64,000 nucleotides of DNA from Monoplex corrugatus. Lineage: Eukaryota > Mollusca > Gastropoda > Littorinimorpha > Ranellidae. The notes beneath the pieces were generated by a model, which saw only the letters and a program-made list of their open reading frames with translations, was not told the DNA's origin and did no database searches. The DNA is taken from assembly GCA_030674185.1 (NCBI GenBank), contig CM060307.1:39188280-39252279 (forward strand). Direction: 5' to 3'. Each line of letters starts with the position of its first letter. The first letter of the stretch is position 1. The translations under genes were made by a program, and so were the position numbers. This document shows, in pieces, positions 12,191-24,660 of the stretch.

Positions 12191-12481
12191 ACGATGGCGA
12201 TAACCATAACGATGACTAGCTCTCCTCCTCCTTCCCCTCCTTAAGGGTCAGTTTTATTTAAAAAAAAGAAAAGAAACGAAAATAGAGGAAGAACAAGAAG
12301 TACGAAAAAAGAAAAAATACTATAACAAAGAAAAAATAAGAAAAAGAAGCAAAAAACAATTTCATGTTAGCAAATGCACACAAAAAAACACAAGAAAACT
12401 GTTGAGATGCAGGGAAAGAAAGGAACATTAAGTTGGGAGGTTAAAAAAGAATAACAAAAAAAAATCAAAAAGCAGGTATCT

Positions 12482-12563
12482 CGTTTGTTTGTTTGTTCGT
12501 TTAATTTGTTTGTTTGTTTGTTTGTTTGTTTGTTTGTTTGTTTGTTTGTTTGTTTGTTTGTTG
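12482..12563. repeat. TTTG microsatellite
   Basis: Near-perfect GTTT array inside block T copy 1; absent at the equivalent place of the other copies, so it probably expanded after duplication. Confidence 0.9.
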
Positions 12564-12884
12564 TTTTTTTCTCTGTGGTGAACTTTAAAATTTTTATCTC
12601 AAAAACATATTTCCAGAGCCAAAACATGTCAAGAATTGAATCGCATATTACATTTGCACTGAAAGAGAAAAATGAAATAAAGGAATTTAATGTGTAGTTG
12701 GGAAAACTGACAAAAAAGTGACAGGCCAAAGGTCACGCTGTACACAAAGGTTTGTTTATTGCGACTAAGTAAACGTTTCCAGAACTTTAAAATGCGTAAC
12801 AAACGGTATCTTGTGGACCTGTATAAAAACAACAACAAAAACATGAGGCTTAATACCGATATGTTTGGCTGACATTTTGACACG

Positions 12885-13033
12885 CACACACAGACACACA
12901 AACAGACAGAGAGAAAGAGAGACAGACAGAAACAGAAGAGACAGACAAAGAAAAAAACAGAGAGAACAAGAGGGAGAGAGAGAGAGAAAGTGAGAGAGAA
13001 CAAACTGAGACAGAACAAGAGATGAGAAGAAAA

Positions 13034-13095
<62 letters not shown>
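12885..13095. repeat. GACA then GA microsatellite
   Basis: Equivalent in position to arrays at 16815-16925 and 21100-21425 in the other block T copies. Confidence 0.95.
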
Positions 13096-13568
13096 TGAGG
13101 GTGTAAAGAAAAGAAATTCTTATTAACTGACAAACAGACATAGAGACACGTAGTAAATGATTGAGGGAAGAGGGACAGACATCTGGACATAAATACGAAT
13201 TGAAAGGCAGCACAGTGTCTGGATTTATAGAACTTTCTACAGCATGTCAAAGATATTTCACCGTTTCAATTAATAATCATCTTACATTCGAATAATATTC
13301 TAGGTAATCACATCCAAATAGTGTTTTTTCCCCATAATCACTTTGACATTTTAACAACATGATATGATGTCATACAAATTCGATAACTACCAATCGATAT
13401 CAAGCTACAAATTTGCAATATTGGAAAACATTCCATTTGCTGTGTGATGCGAAAATACACTAAATTTAGTCAGAGCCAGTTTGGTCAGTTTCATAACGAA
13501 TTGCTCAACCTTGGTTTCATGGGATCTGAATCTCTAGATGCAATATTGAAGGGATCAGATATATGGAA

Positions 13569-13736
13569 TGGAGAGAGAGAGAGAGAGAGAGACAGACAGA
13601 GACAGAGACAGACAGAGAGACAGAGAGAGAGACACACAGAGAGAGACAGAGACAGTGTGTGTGTGTATGCGTGTGTGTTTGTGTGTGTGTGTGTGTTGTG
13701 TGGTGGTGTGTTGGTTGTGTGTGTGTTGTGTGTGTG

Positions 13737-13778
<42 letters not shown>

Positions 13779-13795
13779 TTGGGGTGTGAGTGTTT
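13569..13795. repeat. GA/GACA then TG microsatellite
   Basis: GA and GACA array to about 13654, then TG array interrupted by TTG and GGT. The TG part corresponds to the arrays at 18655-18957 and 22177-22460 in the other block T copies. Confidence 0.95.
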
Positions 13796-14639
13796 ACATA
13801 GTAGAGTGTAACGGGACATCAGAGATGATGAAAACCCAATTCGGGGCAGATTTAACTTAGATGGACTTCTAAAGTTGAACATCGACACATTTTAAAGAAA
13901 AGCTTTGCCATCCAGAACAAAGGCCACTTTGTCTGATGTAGGGGAGATCTTTTCTCTCACATATTACAGACCAGATCAGAATTGTTTTGAAAAAAAAAAG
14001 TTGTGGTAACTGGTTCTCTTTAGAGGATCCTGCACAATATTTGAGAAATCAGCCCTGACTGAACACGATTTCATCAGTAACATGTGACTTGCCTTAGGTA
14101 AATTGCTGTTGGTATTGGTGTAATATCGTTATGTTTGCTTGTGATGATGGTTTTAGTGTACTAGCATTTTATTCGTGAGAGGATATGTTGGACACTCAAC
14201 TGAAGTTCGATCTGTCAAAACACCTCTGCCTAGTAGATAGCTGATGGAACTTTTCCGACTTTCTATGTCAACCTTGTTCAGATTTGCCAGTGTGTAAACC
14301 CCTGTCATGTGTATAATTTACCTTTTCCATCCTCTTGTGCCACTAAACGTCGAGGGGATAAGCACAGCATACAGACGTAGGCCAGATGGGAAAAACACGC
14401 AAAAACAATCAGAACGCATACTTAATACGCTTTTTTGTTTTGTTGTTGTTTTTGCCCTAATGTTTTTTGTTACGGTGTTTGTTCGTTTGTGATCTTAAGC
14501 TTAAAAAGGCCAGTTGGCCGAAAATGTGCTCCTGCTTGTCTGGTTGATTAAATACGCGTTCTGATTCTTTCTGTGGTTCCTGTTTGCTTGAACGCGGGCA
14601 GTCACAGTTGTTTTGGAACAGGCCAAATGGATAGTTAGA

Positions 14640-15205
14640 CTGAGCCTTTCAGGGTTTTTTTACACTTTCTATCCATTTTTTTTCTAGAATGCCCCCTTCA
14701 TTGGATCCATGCATTTTCATGTTATAAGTTCGTATGCTAGCTATTCGCTTGGAAACCTCATGGGGTGGCCGAACCATTTTCTGCCTCTGTTCTTTTTTTT
14801 TCCTTTGTATCCCAGACATGGTACAGTCCCACAGTTTCTCTAATGACTTCATTCCTGATCTTGCCTCGGCATGAGATATTCATTGTCTTTCTCAGACACT
14901 TATCTGGCGAGCTGTTATTTTACTTCTTTTTTGTATTTGGTTAAGTGCCCATATGTGGCACTGATAATTAAGCGTTGGTATAAAAATAGACTCACTAGTT
15001 GACGCTTTGTATCAATAGGCATGTGTGAATGTGATAGCAGAGGGGCCAGCTGATAAGTCACCGCATTTGATTTCTGGATACTTGTTTCGATTTCCCTGTC
15101 CATTGTGCCATTTTGCGTAAATCTTAATATTGACTTCAACTTGTTATAGTTCAATATTGTTGACCTGTAACTCCACGTCATGTATACATGCATGCAAAAT
15201 ATCAA
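14640..15205 (-). mobile_element. Degenerate LINE fragment, RT C-terminal part
   Basis: The minus strand encodes, in pieces, a LINE RT tail. The segment at 14915-15205 contains FTQNGTMDREIETSIQKSNA and a YQLAPLLSHSHMPIDTKRQL stretch, which are typical post-palm sequences of invertebrate LINEs. The segment at 14649-14852 continues with RKWFGHPMR-like remnants in a shifted frame. Frameshifts and stops separate the pieces, so the copy is dead. It is a different family from those at 3051 and 29218. Confidence 0.7.
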
Positions 15206-15454
15206 GTATACATGCTGAAGAGTCTCAAAGTCATGTCAGTGGTGGTTTAGAGAAAAAAAATGAAAATACTGACCATGCGTGTCTACCAAAGATGCAGAGC
15301 GTGAAGCAACATAATGGAATGTGGTCTCATCATCTAATAGTGAAACTTGTCTGTGCTCAACTGGAAGGACTGGATTTAATGTATGTGCAGCGAGTCGAAA
15401 ATCAGTTTGGCAAATAACGCATTACAAGAACGATTTATGATTAAACTGAATAAT

Positions 15455-15672
15455 AAAATGATGGTGATGATGCTGATGCTGCTGAAGGAGATTATGGACG
15501 ATGATGATAATGATGATGATAATAACAATTGTAATAACAATAAAGATGATGACGATACTACTACTACTATACTACTACTACTACCTACTACCACTCATAC
15601 TATTGTTACGACTATTACTACTACTTCTACTTTATTATTAATACACTACTACCACCACACCACCACTACATA
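15455..15672. repeat. GAT then TAC trinucleotide arrays
   Basis: GAT/AAT units followed by ACT/TAC units; aspartate/asparagine and threonine runs in translation. Confidence 0.9.
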
Positions 15673-16284
15673 CCCTCAAACAAAAATTCTTCAAGACCTT
15701 AGTATAGAAGACCAAACCGTCCTCACCCACAATTTAACCCCGAAAAATGATCAAGGGCATTTATGGCATGGGGTACATTGTTGGAATGATACCAGTCGGT
15801 TTCACTGATGACGGTAATTCATCAAACGTCGATGCAAGGTCCTTTGCAGAGTAATGGCCACCATTGCCCCTTAAAATCAGCTCTGCCCCGGTCTGTGAAA
15901 TATGAGTGTTATGGATGCCACCGCACCGCCGTTGGGGTCTTTTGATGTCGACTTAAAACTTTACCCCTTGAAGTCTGTCGACTCTTGCCTTTGGTTGTCT
16001 GGATGTGTTGAATCTGTTAGCCAAAGAGTGCTGGCAGCAATAACACTATGACATTCTCCATGATCAATAAACGGGGAGATAAAAACATGTACACTGCAGT
16101 ATACGAACATACACTTGAAGAGAACTAGAAGAAATAAGTAACAATGGTGACAAAACGGAGGGAGTGGAGAGAGGTTGGAGAAAAATAGAGTCAAAGAGGA
16201 AAAAGAAGGTGGAGAAGCAGATTAAGAAGTGATTAAGGAGACAAGAAGAAAGAACAATTAGAAGAAAAGGTGGGAGAAAAAAAC

Positions 16285-16350
16285 AAAAAGGAAGAGGACG
16301 ACGACGACGATGACGAGAAAAATATAAAAAGAAGAAGAAGAAGAAACAAT
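16285..16350. repeat. GAC/GAA trinucleotide tract
   Basis: Short GACGAC and GAAGAA runs within block T copy 2. Confidence 0.8.
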
Positions 16351-16814
16351 TTCTTGTCAGTGAATCAACACAAACAATAAGAGAAATGTTTAGACACACA
16401 TATAAAAAAAGAGTGAAGCTGTGAGGATTTGAAAAAAAACACAAAAAAGCCCACGAAGTTTTGAAATTGATGCATTGAAATAATTCAGTTAGCTTTTGTT
16501 CTCTGTGATAAAGTTAAGAAAGGTTCAGCTGAAAAACATTTTCTGAACACAAACATATAAAGAAATTGAATTCCGTGCCATATGTGTATAGAAAGAGAAA
16601 AATGGAAACAGAGAAATATGAAAATGAGGCTGGGGAAACGGACAGAAAAAGACAAGTAGAATGTCAAGTTATACTATGTTTTTTTTCTGTGTGTCGCTAC
16701 TTAGTAAACTTTTCCAGTTACTCTGGACGGTGTAAGAATGATATCCTATGGAAATGTCTAAAGCCAACAAAATCGTGAGGCTTAATAACGATACACATGG
16801 TGACACTTTGACAG

Positions 16815-16930
16815 AAACAAAGAGAGAGAGAGGAGAGAGATTAGAAAAACATAGAGTGACGGAGAAAGACAAAGAGATACAGAGACTCAGAAGGAGACAG
16901 ACAGACCAAGAGACACAGACAAACAAACAA
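16815..16930. repeat. GA/GACA microsatellite
   Basis: Short decayed array at the position equivalent to 12885-13095 and 21100-21425. Confidence 0.85.
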
Positions 16931-18279
16931 CAATCGGTCTTTAGACCTGTGAATACTTTATCACTCAAGGAGAGTAGCGCTAACTTCCTTGGGGCCTGTT
17001 TTACAGCTAATCCTTTTCTACTCTGCACAAAAAATATGAGCATAAAAAAACAAACATAAACATATTGATGTGACAGAATTTATAAAATGGATTGTGATAA
17101 AAAAAAATTGGGCTTTTATGTATATGCCAGCGGCTCATGTTCTTTACAAAAGCGTGATGGACAAAGACAGAATATGTAAATAAATATACTTCAACCCTTA
17201 ATATTAATAATAAGAACGGTAAGAATAATAGAACAATATGGGTGGATCGATATTTACTTAAAAGATCATAAACAACAGACAGAATAAAAAAAAAAAACAG
17301 CAGGAAAGTGAAGGAAGCATTAAGCACAAATAAGGGAAGACGGAGAGGAAAGACACATCAACTAACACAATGATGAAAATAGATGGACTGTAATATGTGT
17401 CACATCATAGAAGCTACAGAAAAAATGTAATAAAATGTCAACTTTCGTATAAATTATATCAATCGATGAAACGCGTTACAAAAACACGATATAAAGCCAG
17501 ATACACGTAAAGGAAGTGCATGTAAATTCTTAACAACAACACTGTATTCTATAAACTGCTGACATAGAAGCATACAAACGAAAAATAAAAGAAGCAATAA
17601 AGAACAAACAAAGCGGTCGGAATGGTGATAAATCGTTTCTAACGATACGATGAACATGGGTAATCTATGACACATACAACGATCAAACAAATCATAAATG
17701 AAAACAAAATTATCAGATCAAATCACGTCAGCAAACCAACAAAAATATTAAGAAATGTAATGAGATCCAGGTGAAGAAAAAAGTGTAAATATGTATATAC
17801 AGGGAATGGGGAGGGAGGGAGAAAAAGATGAAAAAATATAGGTAGAAGTGAATAAGTGATTGATGACTGATAGTCGAACAAACATACAGGCAAGCAGCTA
17901 ACATAAGATGGAGATAAGAAGAGAGACACAGAATTGGACCTGAACACGAATTGAAAGGCAGCGCAGAGTCTGGATTTACAGATTTTTGCGTGACGTGTCG
18001 AATATATCAAAGCAGTATAATCGATATCAATAATACAATCACAACATTCCACATACAATTTCTTCATATATTCACACCCAAGCAGTGTTTTCCAAGGATC
18101 CCTTTGAAATTAAAAAAAAATCATGCTATCATATCAGAATAATTCAATAACAGCATATTAGAGTCAATCAGCAAATTCGCAATGTTAGAAAACATTCTGT
18201 TTGTTGTATGATGCGAAAATTCAGTAACTTAGTCAGAGCCAGTTTTGGCACTTTTAAAACTGAATTGCTGATGAACCCT

Positions 18280-18625
18280 TGCTTCTTTGTGATATAGTTG
18301 GCTGGCTGATTCTTTTGATAGAGCCATGGACTCAGGATCTGACATCTTGAGTTCACTCCCAGCCCTCAACATTAGGTAGTAGCCTGTGTGCTGCCCATCA
18401 TAACGTTCCCATCATTCTGGTGAGGTCCTTGTTTCAAGGGTCTTTCCGCCCCTCTCCTCCTTTCGGCTCCTCAGTTCAAGATATTACCAGTGCATAATGC
18501 TTTTGTACAGGCTCAGAGAGTCTGCCAAATAATTGCTGGCAGATTTCGGTGCAGTGCATATGGAATTTAAGGAGTGCAATAATTCCCTCTTGAACAAACT
18601 CCAAACTCTTACAACTCAAAATGTT
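18280..18625 (+). repeat. SINE-like repeat S2, copy 1, nested in block T copy 2
   Basis: Contains a GAGTTCACTCCCAGCCC segment (B-box-like), CTCCTTTCGGCTCCTCAG, CAGGCTCAGAGAGTCTGCC, and a 3' end with TTGAACAAACTCCAAACTC. The full-length partner is at 59170-59525; 3' parts occur at 28250-28400 and, inverted, at 35250-35425. Neither block T copy 1 nor copy 3 has it at the equivalent place. Confidence 0.75.
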
Positions 18626-18654
18626 ATATCCAGGGAATCAGAAATGCGGAAGAA

Positions 18655-18957
<303 letters not shown>

Positions 18958-19169
18958 ACTGAGACATTAGCGATTTCTGACACCCATTTTGTGCAGATTT
19001 AACTGAACAGGAATCCCAAACCAAACAGTTCACATTTTTCAACAATAAAAACATTAAAATTTGCAAATCAGAATCCAAGGCCACTTTCTCCAGTGCTGGG
19101 CATGGTGCTGGGGGTGGGGGTGGGGGTATCACTCATTTGTTACATTTAAGTGAGAGCTGTTTTTGTTTT

Positions 19170-19620
19170 TTGCCTACTGTAGAGATGCTGGGGGCTCTTT
19201 CAGTATGAATAGTATCCCCACCTTCTGGAAATTCTGTGCTAGAAATGTTCTCTTTTCTGTCACTGTCTTTGTTTCTGCCTTGTTGGTTTGCTTTCTATCA
19301 TTTCTTCCTATCATTTCCTTTCTTCCTCGTCCATTCACCTGCATGTGTTCGATAAAGTTTTACTCACTTTCTCTTAGGACTGATAAATGGATACATGTAA
19401 GAGGTGCATTCTTATCTCCAGGGAGGTGTGATATGCGAAAGCAGTTTTTGGATAATTTAGGCCCGTTTTTATATGTTTTAGTGTCCTTAGTTATGTTTGA
19501 ATTTGTATTCAAGTCAGTTTTAAACCCCCTGTGTGATAAATTGGATGGAGCAGTCAACAGCAAGGGCATCTCCTGGGACTATGTGCGCGAATGCACTGAT
19601 ATGCGTACTTAAATTTCTTT
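19170..19620 (+). repeat. Interspersed repeat U, plus-strand copy
   Basis: Related to minus-strand copies at 32745-33170 and 45500-45960 and to a split copy at 52425-52557 plus 53046-53095. Diagnostic segments are TGGGACTATGTGCGCGAATG, TTAGTGTCCTTAGTTATG, and GATATGCGAAAGCAG. It has an open frame of 149 codons from 19163, but the frame is not conserved in the other copies, so I treat it as non-coding and unclassified. Confidence 0.65.
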
Positions 19621-19924
19621 TCTTTTTTCTTCCTTTTGAAGTACTGTGTATGTTTTGAAATGGTTACAGCCTTGATATGGCTGTGTAGTTGGCTGGGCTT
19701 TTAACCTTTTGACCCCCACACCCTGTCCACCGTGCATCCTGCACTGTCAACCATGCTAACAAAGCAAAGAATGAACCCTTTGATTGACGCTGGTGGATAG
19801 GGTGAAGGAGTTAAAGGGTCAACTTTTTTGAGTTGGTGGATAAGGTGCAGGGGTCAAAGGGTTAATATAAAAGATTGCCATGATAATGTAAAATCATCTT
19901 AGTAAACACCCATCCTTAAAGTGG

Positions 19925-19955
<31 letters not shown>

Positions 19956-20004
19956 AGAACAATTACCTCATACAAGACCACACTGCTATCACATACCACC
20001 GACA

Positions 20005-20075
20005 AAATAAATAAATAAATAAATAAATAGATAAATAAAAAAAATTTTAAAATAAATAAAACAAACAAACAAAAA
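20005..20075. repeat. AAAT/AAAC low-complexity tract
   Basis: AAATA and AAACA units. Confidence 0.8.
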
Positions 20076-21099
20076 TACCTGCTCAAGATCATCAATATAA
20101 AAGACCAAGCAATTCCCCACATGCAATGCAATTGCATGCAATGTAACCAAAAAATGCCCAGCGACATTTCTAGCTTGGGATACACCCTAGAGGTGTTCCT
20201 AGTCGGTTTCATTGATGTACGCTGATTCATTCAAACATTGATGCAGCATGGTCTTTAGAGCGAGAGCCACATGACCACCAGTGCCCTTTAATACAAGTTC
20301 TGACCCGGTCGAACACCACTGTACTGCCTGTCGGGGCCTTTGGTCGTGTTGACCTACACAATTCAATCTTCCCCTTCAAGCCTGTCAACTTTTGGCTTCG
20401 GTTGTCTAGATAAGTTGGATCTGTCAGTCACTGAGTGTTAGCAGCAATAACCTGACCTCCTCCTGTGATCAATAAGTAGGAGAAAAGAAAACATATACAC
20501 TGCAACACATGGACAGAAGTTTTGCAAGAATTAAAAGAAGAAACCGATGAAGAAGAAAAAATTACAACTTCATGTTAGCAAATGATGATCATAATAATAA
20601 CAATAATTCTAAACAAATAGTAATGATAATAAACAAATAATAATTATAATAACAACAATAATTTTGAAATAAAAAAAATGAAAGTAAAAGTTTTTGAATA
20701 ACTGAAAAAAGTGTTGAGATACAAAGTACCAGGGAATATAAAGCTGGAAGGATTGATAAACTAGATATAAAAAACATGATATCCCAGCATGGCAATAGCT
20801 CTTTTACTTTTGTTATTTCTGAGAAAGTTAAGAGTACAGGAAAGTGAGCTGAAAATAAATATCAGCATATAAACACACAAAGAAATCGAACCGCGAATTT
20901 CATTTGCACAGAAGAAAGAAACTGAAAAGAAAATGGCAGAAAAGCAGACAGGCAGAGAGGTCAAGCTGAACCATACAGGTTTGTTTTTTTGCTTTTTAGT
21001 AAACTTTTCCACTGACAGAAAAATGGGCAAAAAATTATATCCTTTGAATTCTTTTTTACATCATGAGGCTTAATGACGATATGTCTGGCTGAGACTTTG

Positions 21100-21359
21100 A
21101 CAGAGAGATATACAAAAGGACAGACAGACAGACAGACTGACAGAGAAAAGGTGGGAGGGAATGAGTAACAGACGGGAAGAGAGAGACAGAGACAGAAAAA
21201 GAAACAGAGACAGACAGTGAGGCAGAAAGAGACAGAGAGGCAGAGCGGGACAGACAAAAAAAGAGACAGAGACAGAGAGAGAAAGACAGAAAGACAAAGA
21301 CACCGAGAGAAGAGAAAGAGAAAGACAGACAGAAAAGGGTGGCAAAGAGAGATCTCCCG

Positions 21360-21393
<34 letters not shown>

Positions 21394-21430
21394 AGAGAGA
21401 TATAGACATACATAGAGACACACACATAGA
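21100..21430. repeat. GACA/GA microsatellite
   Basis: Imperfect GACAGA units, then a GA run at 21360-21400; third representative of the block T array. Confidence 0.95.
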
Positions 21431-21498
21431 AAAAGAAAGGTGAGATGGGGGAAAGGGGTCATAGGGAAACAATGGAGGGAGAAGAAAAGAAGTACCTA

Positions 21499-21790
21499 GT
21501 AACAGACAGACAGACATACAGACAGACAAACGGGCACACATATTGCCAACAAGCAGACAGAACGACATAGACTTGGACACAAACACAAATCGAAGCATAG
21601 TAACAGACAGACAGACAGACAGACAAACGGGCACACATATTGCCAACAAGCAGACAGAACGACATAGACTTGAACACAAACACAAATCGAAGCATAGTAA
21701 CAGACAGACAGACAGACAAACGGGCACACATATTGCCAACAAGCAGACAGAACGACATAGACTTGGACACAAACACAAATCGAAGCACAA
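21499..21790. repeat. Minisatellite, three units of about 93-97 bp
   Basis: The landmark CGGGCACACATATTGCC recurs at 21531, 21628 and 21721. Each unit is a short GACA array plus a unique stretch ending in CACAAATCGAAGCA. Units are nearly identical apart from the number of GACA repeats, so the array is recent. Confidence 0.95.
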
Positions 21791-22176
21791 AACATAGTGT
21801 GGACTACGCATGACGGGTCAATCATGTTTTAAAACATTAGAATTACGATGCATATTACATTGGTAACATTTTGCACACAGTTCTTCCAGATAATCAGACA
21901 CAAATCTATCCACCGACAATCCCTTTGACATTTTACAACATGGTTTGATGTCAGAATAATTCGATCAATGCTGGTGAGAGTAATTTGATAACCGCCGATA
22001 AGAATCAAGCTGTAAATGCACAGTATTGCAAAACATTGCGTTTAGTCTCTGATGCGAAAATAGGGTAACTTATTCCGAACCAATTTTGGACGGTTCCGTA
22101 ACTAAATTTGCTGAACCCTTGGTTCCATGTGATTTGGAAGACAAGCTGCAATATCAAAAGAATCCGATTTATGGAA

Positions 22177-22800
<624 letters not shown>

Positions 22801-23159
22801 GCGAATGTATGTGTGGTAATGTACACTGAGGCATTAATTATTTTTGACATCCAAGTCGGGACAGATTTAATTCACCGGGGCTCTTTAAGTCAAAAGCTGA
22901 CATGCTTCATGGAAAAGGTGTGCTATGCATAATCCAACGCCCTTTGATTGGTGCGGTGAGGGAACGTATCACCCGAATGTTACAGACCGTGTCAGAGCTG
23001 TTTTGTTGGGGTTACAGTGGCAAACTCTCTGGAGAGGGTCCTGCACAGCGATTGATAAACCAGTGCTGATTGTAGGTGATTTGGCAATGACGTGTGACGC
23101 ACCTGGAAGATATTATAGGCGTTTTCGTTTTCAGGGTGGGGGTGGCGGGGCTGGTAGTC

Positions 23160-23392
23160 GTGGTAATTATTATCAATGATTACTATTATCATTGTTATGA
23201 CCATTATGATTATTATGTTTACTATGATTATTATTACTATTACTATATCATTATTATCATTTTACTATATTGATGTTATTGATTATGATGATGATATTGT
23301 TGTTGTTGTCGTTGATGGTGTTATTGTTGTCGCCACTGTCGGTGCTGTTGTGGATGGTTTTCTTCTTCTTCTTGTCCGTCATGTTTTTGTTC

Positions 23393-23424
<32 letters not shown>

Positions 23425-23480
23425 GCTTTGTTTTGTTCGTTTGTGTGTTTCTTCTGCTCTTTTTTTCTGTCATCACTGTA
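23160..23480. repeat. ATT/GTT low-complexity region
   Basis: AT-rich trinucleotide repeats, then GTT and TTTG repeats. Confidence 0.8.
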
Positions 23481-23489
23481 TTAGTAACA

Positions 23490-23860
23490 GAGTAGTATTA
23501 GTAGTGATATGTTTGATGGTAGTACATGTAGTATCATTGGCAGGTAACTTGTCCAGAAAGCGTTTCATCTCACCTTATTGTTTTCAAAAGAGATACATTG
23601 TTTCAAAAACAACAAACAAACAAACAAACAAAAAACAAAGAAATGAAACCACCAATTAAAACTACGTCTAGTATATAACGTCTGATGTCCGTTTTTAAAA
23701 AAAAATATTCATAAACGGAATTCAGATAAAGTGTTTATATTAATTTGCATTAGTGTTGAACAAGACAGCATTTTAAAAAGTTCAGATGGCATGTTTAACC
23801 AAAATTGTGTACAGGTGGTCTTAAACCAATTTTTGTCTGTTTGTCTCTGTAGGTCTGTCA
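23490..23860. other. Non-coding spacer
   Basis: No repeat partner or ORF of note; one AAAC run at about 23612. Confidence 0.4.
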
Positions 23861-23865
23861 ACCTC

Positions 23866-23923
23866 TCTCTCTCTCTCTCTCTGACAAGTTCTCTCTCTCT
23901 CTCTCTTTCTTTCTTTATTTCTT

Positions 23924-23993
<70 letters not shown>

Positions 23994-24025
23994 CACAAAC
24001 ACACAGACACACACACACACACATT
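23866..24025. repeat. TC/TTTC then CA microsatellite
   Basis: TC, TTTC and CA arrays in succession. Confidence 0.95.
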
Positions 24026-24119
24026 ACTAAACAGAATCAACGTTCCAGTTTATTTCTGTAAACAAATCTCAGCAACGCATTACTTACGTTATCAACAATT
24101 TCGCGTATACTCACTCTAC

Positions 24120-24350
24120 AAAAAGCCAAGACATGGACACCAAAGAGCTACATGTGCAGTCAATTGAGGGCTTGGTCGCTTCACTGGTTTCGTGGATTTC
24201 ATCACACGCTTGAGAGAACTGGACGAAAGAGGTTGAAGCAAGAAGGACGAAGAGAGGAAATGTATCAGGACGCATGCGGAAATGGAAGTTTCCTTTGCTC
24301 TTTCAAGTGGTTTCCTCGTCGGTGACTGATAGTGAAACACTGAACAGGCA
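24120..24350. repeat. Duplicated block E-beta, copy 1
   Basis: Matches 28560-28810 in the same orientation: shared ATGTGCAGTCAATTG, GGATTTCATCA, GCTTGAGAGAACTGG, GAAATGTATCAG. On the minus strand both copies can be read as a similar peptide (QA-DEI-E-SEA-KP-IDC pattern), but flanking frames are not conserved. Confidence 0.7.
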
Positions 24351-24515
24351 AGGTCGTGACGCTGTTTGGGAGTAGTGAACTCTGAAAATAAAAGATATTA
24401 TGCCAGTGTACATGTCATTTATGACGTGTCTTTAGTGTCAACTATAGAAACAGGCTTTAGAACCATTGCCGTTTGTTTGTTTTGTCATCATCTAATTGTT
24501 TTTCTTGATATACAC

Positions 24516-24660
24516 CCAGGGAAAATATATTGGACAGACTTGCAGGGTGGCTGAAGACAGAGAGGGTGGAAGATGTGCTTGCAGCAACAAGGGATAGATA
24601 CATATGGAGGACCATGATCGCCAACACCATGTAGCAGGGCGCTTGATGATGATGATGACA
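24516..24660 (+). mobile_element. LINE 3'-end fragment, family of 29218-31741
   Basis: Short 5'-truncated copy encoding an ILDRLAGWL-type segment followed by RVEDVLAATRDRYIWR, then a TAGCAGGGCGC end and a (TGA)n tail (24642-24659). The same C-terminal signature and tail occur at 61021-61170. This is a dead, very short insertion. Confidence 0.75.

Larger units (their letters stand above)
11165..14100 (+). repeat. Triplicated block T, copy 1
   Basis: Collinear with copies at 15680-19165 and 19900-23115. Shared anchors in order: GCAATAACA followed by a GATCAATAA motif (about 11550-11590), TTTCATGTTAGCAAATG (12360), CATGAGGCTTAAT (12840), a GA/GACA array, GAACACGAATTGAAAGGCAG-like sequence (13190), GATGCGAAAATA (13447), a TG array, then GGGCAGATTTAA (13843) and TCCTGCACA (14028). 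The copies are diverged; no common intact ORF is seen. Confidence 0.8.

Noticed and set aside
19163..19612. 149-codon ORF with hydrophobic stretches, possibly a membrane protein
   Set aside because: Lies in interspersed repeat U; other copies do not keep the frame.
21499..21790. CRISPR-like array of regularly spaced repeats
   Set aside because: The units are contiguous tandem copies with no variable spacers, in a eukaryotic context.
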